43,028 nt of DNA from NCBI RefSeq assembly GCF_900111575.1, contig NZ_FOIF01000012.1:1-43028 (forward strand). Direction: 5' to 3'. This document shows, piece after piece, positions 40,418 through 43,028 of this stretch; position 1 is the first letter of the stretch; each line of letters starts with the position of its first letter. The notes under the pieces were generated by a model. It was given only the letters and a program-made list of their open reading frames with translations. It was not told the origin of the DNA and did not search any database. Position numbers and translations under genes: made by a program. Source of the DNA: Anaerobranca gottschalkii DSM 13577 (GTDB lineage: Bacteria; Bacillota; Proteinivoracia; Proteinivoracales; Proteinivoracaceae).

Positions 40418-40726
40418 AAATTTGACCTCTCCCTTCGTTATGTATAAAAAATTAAGATAATTTAATAATAACATAATTATGAATATATGTAAATAAAATA
40501 AATTATTTTAAAGAGTTTAAATATATTAATAACAAAATATAACAGGAATAAAAACTTAGATTAATAGTATAGTTAAAAGGAAAAAAGAAGTTTATATAGA
40601 ATATAATAATATGGGAATAAGTATTATCCTAAGAACTCAATGAAAGGCTTTTATAAATTATTATAGAAAGTATTCGGTAAATAGTTGTGCTGGTTGTAGA
40701 AAATGAAAAAATTTAGGAGTGAGATT
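40418..40726. other. Divergent intergenic region rpmE/rpoN
   Basis: About 309 bases, very AT-rich, no reading frame of interest. A TATAAT at 40602-40607 points towards rpoN but has no good -35; no clear rpmE promoter was found. No notable repeats or hairpins were seen. Confidence 0.6.
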
Positions 40727-42121
40727 ATGAAATTGGATTTTAGTTTACAGATCCAACAGGTACAAAAATTGTTAATGACTCCACAATTGAAGCAAGCAAT
40801 TAAGATATTACAAATGCCTGCTTTGGAACTGCAAGAATATATTCAACAAAAGGTCGAAGAAAATCCAGTTTTAGAAGTTACTGAAGAACAGGAAAATGAT
40901 ATCTATATTGATAAAAAAGCCTTTGATAAAAAAACAAAAACTTCAAATGAAGATATTATTGATTGGCAAGAATATTTTAATGAAAGGCATTATGAAGAAG
41001 TTAGTTTTGGTAAAGAAGCGGTAGAAAGGGACAGTTTTGAAACTTATACAAAAAAGGAAGTAACTTTTTGGGAATATTTTGAACAACAAATGGGGATGCT
41101 CAATCTTTGTAAAAAAGGGGAAAAAATTGCTGAATATATTATAGGTAGTTTAGATGAAAATGGTTATTTACGAACTTCAGTAGAAGAAATTGCCCAGACC
41201 TTAGGGGTAAAAGATAGTGAGGTAGAAGTAGTTTTAAAGAAAGTACAGCAGTTAGAACCTGGTATAGCTGCAAGGAGTCTGAAGGAATGTTTGTTATTAC
41301 AAATTCAGTATAGAAAAGATGCTCCTCTCCATACCCAATGCATAATTGAGAATTATCTTGAATTAGTAGGAGAAATGAAACTGCCTAAATTGGCAGAAAT
41401 ACTAAATTTATCATTACTAGAGGTTCAAGAAATAGTAGATTACATTAAAAAATTAAATCCACGTCCCGGTTTAGCCTTTGTTTCAAACATGGATAACCGT
41501 TATATTCAACCCGATGTTTATATTCTGGAGTATGGGGATGAATATATGGTAATTGTTAATGATAGTATTCTTCCTAGATTAAAAATCAATAATTATTATA
41601 AATCTTTATTAAATCATGGTAATGATCAGGAACAACAGTATATCAAAGATAATTTAAATAATGCATATAATTTATTAAAAGCCATAGAACAAAGGAAAAG
41701 GACTTTACAACAGGTAGTGGAGTTTATTGTAGATTATCAAAAGGAGTTTTTTAAATACGGGATTAAATATCTAAAACCTTTAAAATTAAAAGATGTGGCG
41801 GAAAGCTTAAATATACACGAATCAACAGTTTGTAGAGCGACAAATGGAAAATATGCAGATACTCCTAGGGGAATATTTGAATTAAAATATTTTTTTAGTG
41901 GTGGTTTAGGATCGAGTTGTGGAGAAGAAATTTCCACAATAGGTATAAAGAAGAGAATAATTGAAATGATAGAAAAGGAAGATAAAAGTAAACCTTTAAG
42001 TGATCAACAAATTGCAGATATTTTACAAAAAGAAGGTGTAAATATTTCTAGAAGAACGGTAGCAAAATATCGTGATGAAGCAAATATTCCTTCTTCTGCA
42101 AAGAGAAAAAGATATAAATAG
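40727..42121 (+). CDS. rpoN: RNA polymerase sigma-54 factor
   Basis: About 464 residues. Region I is the Gln/Leu-rich N-terminus (LDFSLQIQQVQKLLMTPQLKQAIKILQMP) that contacts enhancer-binding ATPases. Core-binding and helix-turn-helix regions follow (KPLKLKDVAESLNIHESTVCRATNGKY), and the C-terminus has the RpoN box SRRTVAKYRDE that reads the -24 element. ATG 40703 is upstream of the ribosome site TAGGAGTGAG (40714-40723), so ATG 40727 is used. In Firmicutes sigma-54 often drives mannose-PTS operons with PRD-containing activators; none of the operons here has a convincing -24/-12 promoter. A 12-bp stem hairpin follows. Confidence 0.95.
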   Translation: MKLDFSLQIQQVQKLLMTPQLKQAIKILQMPALELQEYIQQKVEENPVLEVTEEQENDIYIDKKAFDKKTKTSNEDIIDWQEYFNERHYEEVSFGKEAVERDSFETYTKKEVTFWEYFEQQMGMLNLCKKGEKIAEYIIGSLDENGYLRTSVEEIAQTLGVKDSEVEVVLKKVQQLEPGIAARSLKECLLLQIQYRKDAPLHTQCIIENYLELVGEMKLPKLAEILNLSLLEVQEIVDYIKKLNPRPGLAFVSNMDNRYIQPDVYILEYGDEYMVIVNDSILPRLKINNYYKSLLNHGNDQEQQYIKDNLNNAYNLLKAIEQRKRTLQQVVEFIVDYQKEFFKYGIKYLKPLKLKDVAESLNIHESTVCRATNGKYADTPRGIFELKYFFSGGLGSSCGEEISTIGIKKRIIEMIEKEDKSKPLSDQQIADILQKEGVNISRRTVAKYRDEANIPSSAKRKRYK

Positions 42122-42130
42122 TTAAAATTT

Positions 42131-42162
42131 AAGTCTTCCCTTTAACTTTTAAGGGAAGACTT
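42131..42162 (+). terminator. Hairpin after rpoN
   Basis: AAGTCTTCCCTT and AAGGGAAGACTT form a perfect 12-bp stem with an eight-base loop. No T run follows, so termination efficiency is doubtful and the HD gene may be partly co-transcribed. Confidence 0.65.
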
Positions 42163-42192
42163 AGTGCTAATAACCTTATTGGGGGTGTTTTT

Positions 42193-42705
42193 ATGAAGCA
42201 GCGGATTAAACAATTCCTTAAAGCTATTACTGCAAAAATAGTTTTAGAAGATGAAGAATTTTTAAACAAATATTTAAAAGACCAAAGGTTAAAGGGGCTT
42301 TTTCGACAATTACCAGTTTTTGAACAGCGACATTCCTTAGATGTAGCATATACCATTTTGGAAAAGTATAGCCAAGTTTTAGATGATAATGAGAAAAATT
42401 TACTTATAAAAGGGGCATTACTCCATGATGTTGGTAAAATAGGGACAGGCTTAAATCCCTTAACTAAATCACTGGCAGTGGTAATTGATAAACTTTTTCC
42501 CCAAATAGCTAAAAAATTGACATTTATAAAATTTATTGATGGATATTATAATCATCCAATCAAAGGTGGTCAGATATTGAAAAAATATGATCTTCCACCA
42601 GATGTTATTTACCTGGTGGAAAATCACCATAAAAATAGTAAAAATCATTATGGCCACAGTGGTAAGCTCCTTAAAATATTGATGGATTGTGATGATTTGA
42701 ATTAA
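42193..42705 (+). CDS. HD-domain phosphohydrolase
   Basis: 170 residues. HD motif seen as RHSLDVA (His), LLHDVGK (His-Asp) and ENHH further on, in the order of a metal-dependent HD phosphohydrolase. Length and simple layout resemble small HDIG/HD-GYP-related proteins, but no GYP or other output domain is present. The substrate could be a nucleotide or cyclic nucleotide; this is not decidable here. GGGGGTG precedes ATG 42193. It ends at a strong terminator (42785-42834), after an 80-base AT-rich tail. Confidence 0.85.
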   Translation: MKQRIKQFLKAITAKIVLEDEEFLNKYLKDQRLKGLFRQLPVFEQRHSLDVAYTILEKYSQVLDDNEKNLLIKGALLHDVGKIGTGLNPLTKSLAVVIDKLFPQIAKKLTFIKFIDGYYNHPIKGGQILKKYDLPPDVIYLVENHHKNSKNHYGHSGKLLKILMDCDDLN

Positions 42706-42784
42706 TAAATACAATCTTTTTCCAAAAGATCTTGACTTATAATTGGAATATTGATAACTTGACTTTATCAGTAAAAATAAGATA

Positions 42785-42834
42785 AAAAGGCCTAGAACCC
42801 TTGTTTTACAAAGGTTTTAGGCCTTTTGTTTTTT
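42785..42834 (+). terminator. Rho-independent terminator
   Basis: AAAAGGCCTAGAACC pairs with GGTTTTAGGCCTTTT (one mismatch), extended by a CTTTG-type inner stem, followed by T-rich sequence. It may also serve the minus-strand gene that converges from the right. Confidence 0.88.
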
Positions 42835-42858
42835 GCAAAAAGTTGTCGTTCTATACCC

Positions 42859-43028
42859 CTATTTTTTAGTTTGAGCAATAATTTTTTTTATTTCGTTTAA
42901 AGTCATAAATCTCTTTGAAAAATCGATACCTGTAATTTTTCCAAGGTCATCAACAACTTCATTAAAATAGTCAAACATGTAGTAATTTTTATCAATATAC
43001 GTTCCTGTAATATTTTTCATCACATCAA
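42859..43028 (-). CDS. 3' end of a minus-strand gene (partial, unidentified)
   Basis: An open frame runs in from the right edge and stops at TAG (complement of 42859-42861), giving 55 residues. The visible piece is mixed alpha/beta in character (ITGTYIDKNYYMFDYFNEVV then GIDFSKRFMTLNEIKKIIAQ) and Lys-rich, with codon use like the neighbours. No family is recognised. It converges on the HD-domain gene across the terminator at 42785-42834. Confidence 0.65.
   Translation of the reverse strand, partial: DVMKNITGTYIDKNYYMFDYFNEVVDDLGKITGIDFSKRFMTLNEIKKIIAQTKK

Noticed and set aside
1-43028. tRNA, rRNA, CRISPR arrays, transposase or integrase genes
   Set aside because: None were seen on either strand by reading; no regularly spaced short repeats and no recognisable transposase motifs.

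Overview
The window is AT-rich, low-GC Firmicute (Clostridia-type) DNA. It combines spore-linked genes (a SpoIIP-like protein and a coat-like protein), bacillithiol synthesis, a low-GC-type rapZ-yvcK-whiA-HPr cluster, strong GGAGG ribosome sites with many GTG/TTG starts, and a five-domain CGTase. Together with the starch/cyclodextrin genes this suggests an anaerobic, probably thermo-alkaliphilic saccharolytic organism of the Anaerobranca type. That genus-level guess is inference. No rRNA, tRNA, CRISPR array or transposase gene was seen.

Layout. 1-2.6 kb: a coat-like protein with a poly-Asn tract, a YvlD-type membrane protein and an FMN alpha-hydroxy-acid dehydrogenase. 2.6-6.0 kb: the full bacillithiol operon bshC-bshB1-bshA; bshC carries a cluster of DnaA boxes. 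6.1-9.3 kb: a small membrane protein, a CBS/DRTGG family II pyrophosphatase, and a HutP-like/PRD protein pair. 9.6-26.1 kb: two paralogous alpha-glucan ABC operons. Each starts with the same leader, an intrinsic terminator just before the first gene, a mannose-type PTS EIIA gene and a nearly identical malK. Operon 1 then has a secreted CGTase, a cytoplasmic cyclodextrinase, a binding lipoprotein and MalF/MalG. Operon 2 has EIIB, malK, a membrane-anchored glucodextranase-C-like surface protein, a highly unusual MalF, MalG and a binding lipoprotein.

26.2-32.5 kb: an MFS transporter, trxB-trxA, a DegV protein, a 400-bp gene-free stretch holding a large inverted-repeat element, two Fe-S proteins and a SpoIIP-like protein. 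trxB and both Fe-S genes have the same ATACC...GGTAT-type palindrome just downstream of their promoters. 32.5-40.2 kb: mannose-type EIIC-EIID with two PHP phosphatases and a ROK glucokinase, then rapZ-yvcK-whiA-HPr. 40.2-43 kb: rpmE (minus strand), rpoN, an HD-domain protein and the 3' end of a minus-strand gene.

How it fits together. Extracellular CGTase would turn starch into cyclodextrins and maltodextrins. The surface module and lipoproteins would capture them, the two MalFGK importers would take them up, and cyclodextrinase would open and cut them. Glucose would enter metabolism through ROK kinase or through the EIIC/EIID permease. The PTS EIIA/EIIB genes sit against malK and not beside EIIC/EIID, suggesting that PTS phosphorylation state either controls the ABC importers or links them to the PTS.

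The most novel item is MalF of operon 2. It appears to be a chimera of a degenerate PIN/PhoH-like N-terminal domain, a normal permease core, and an approximately 104-residue insertion resembling the phage baseplate-J beta domain in its last extracellular loop.
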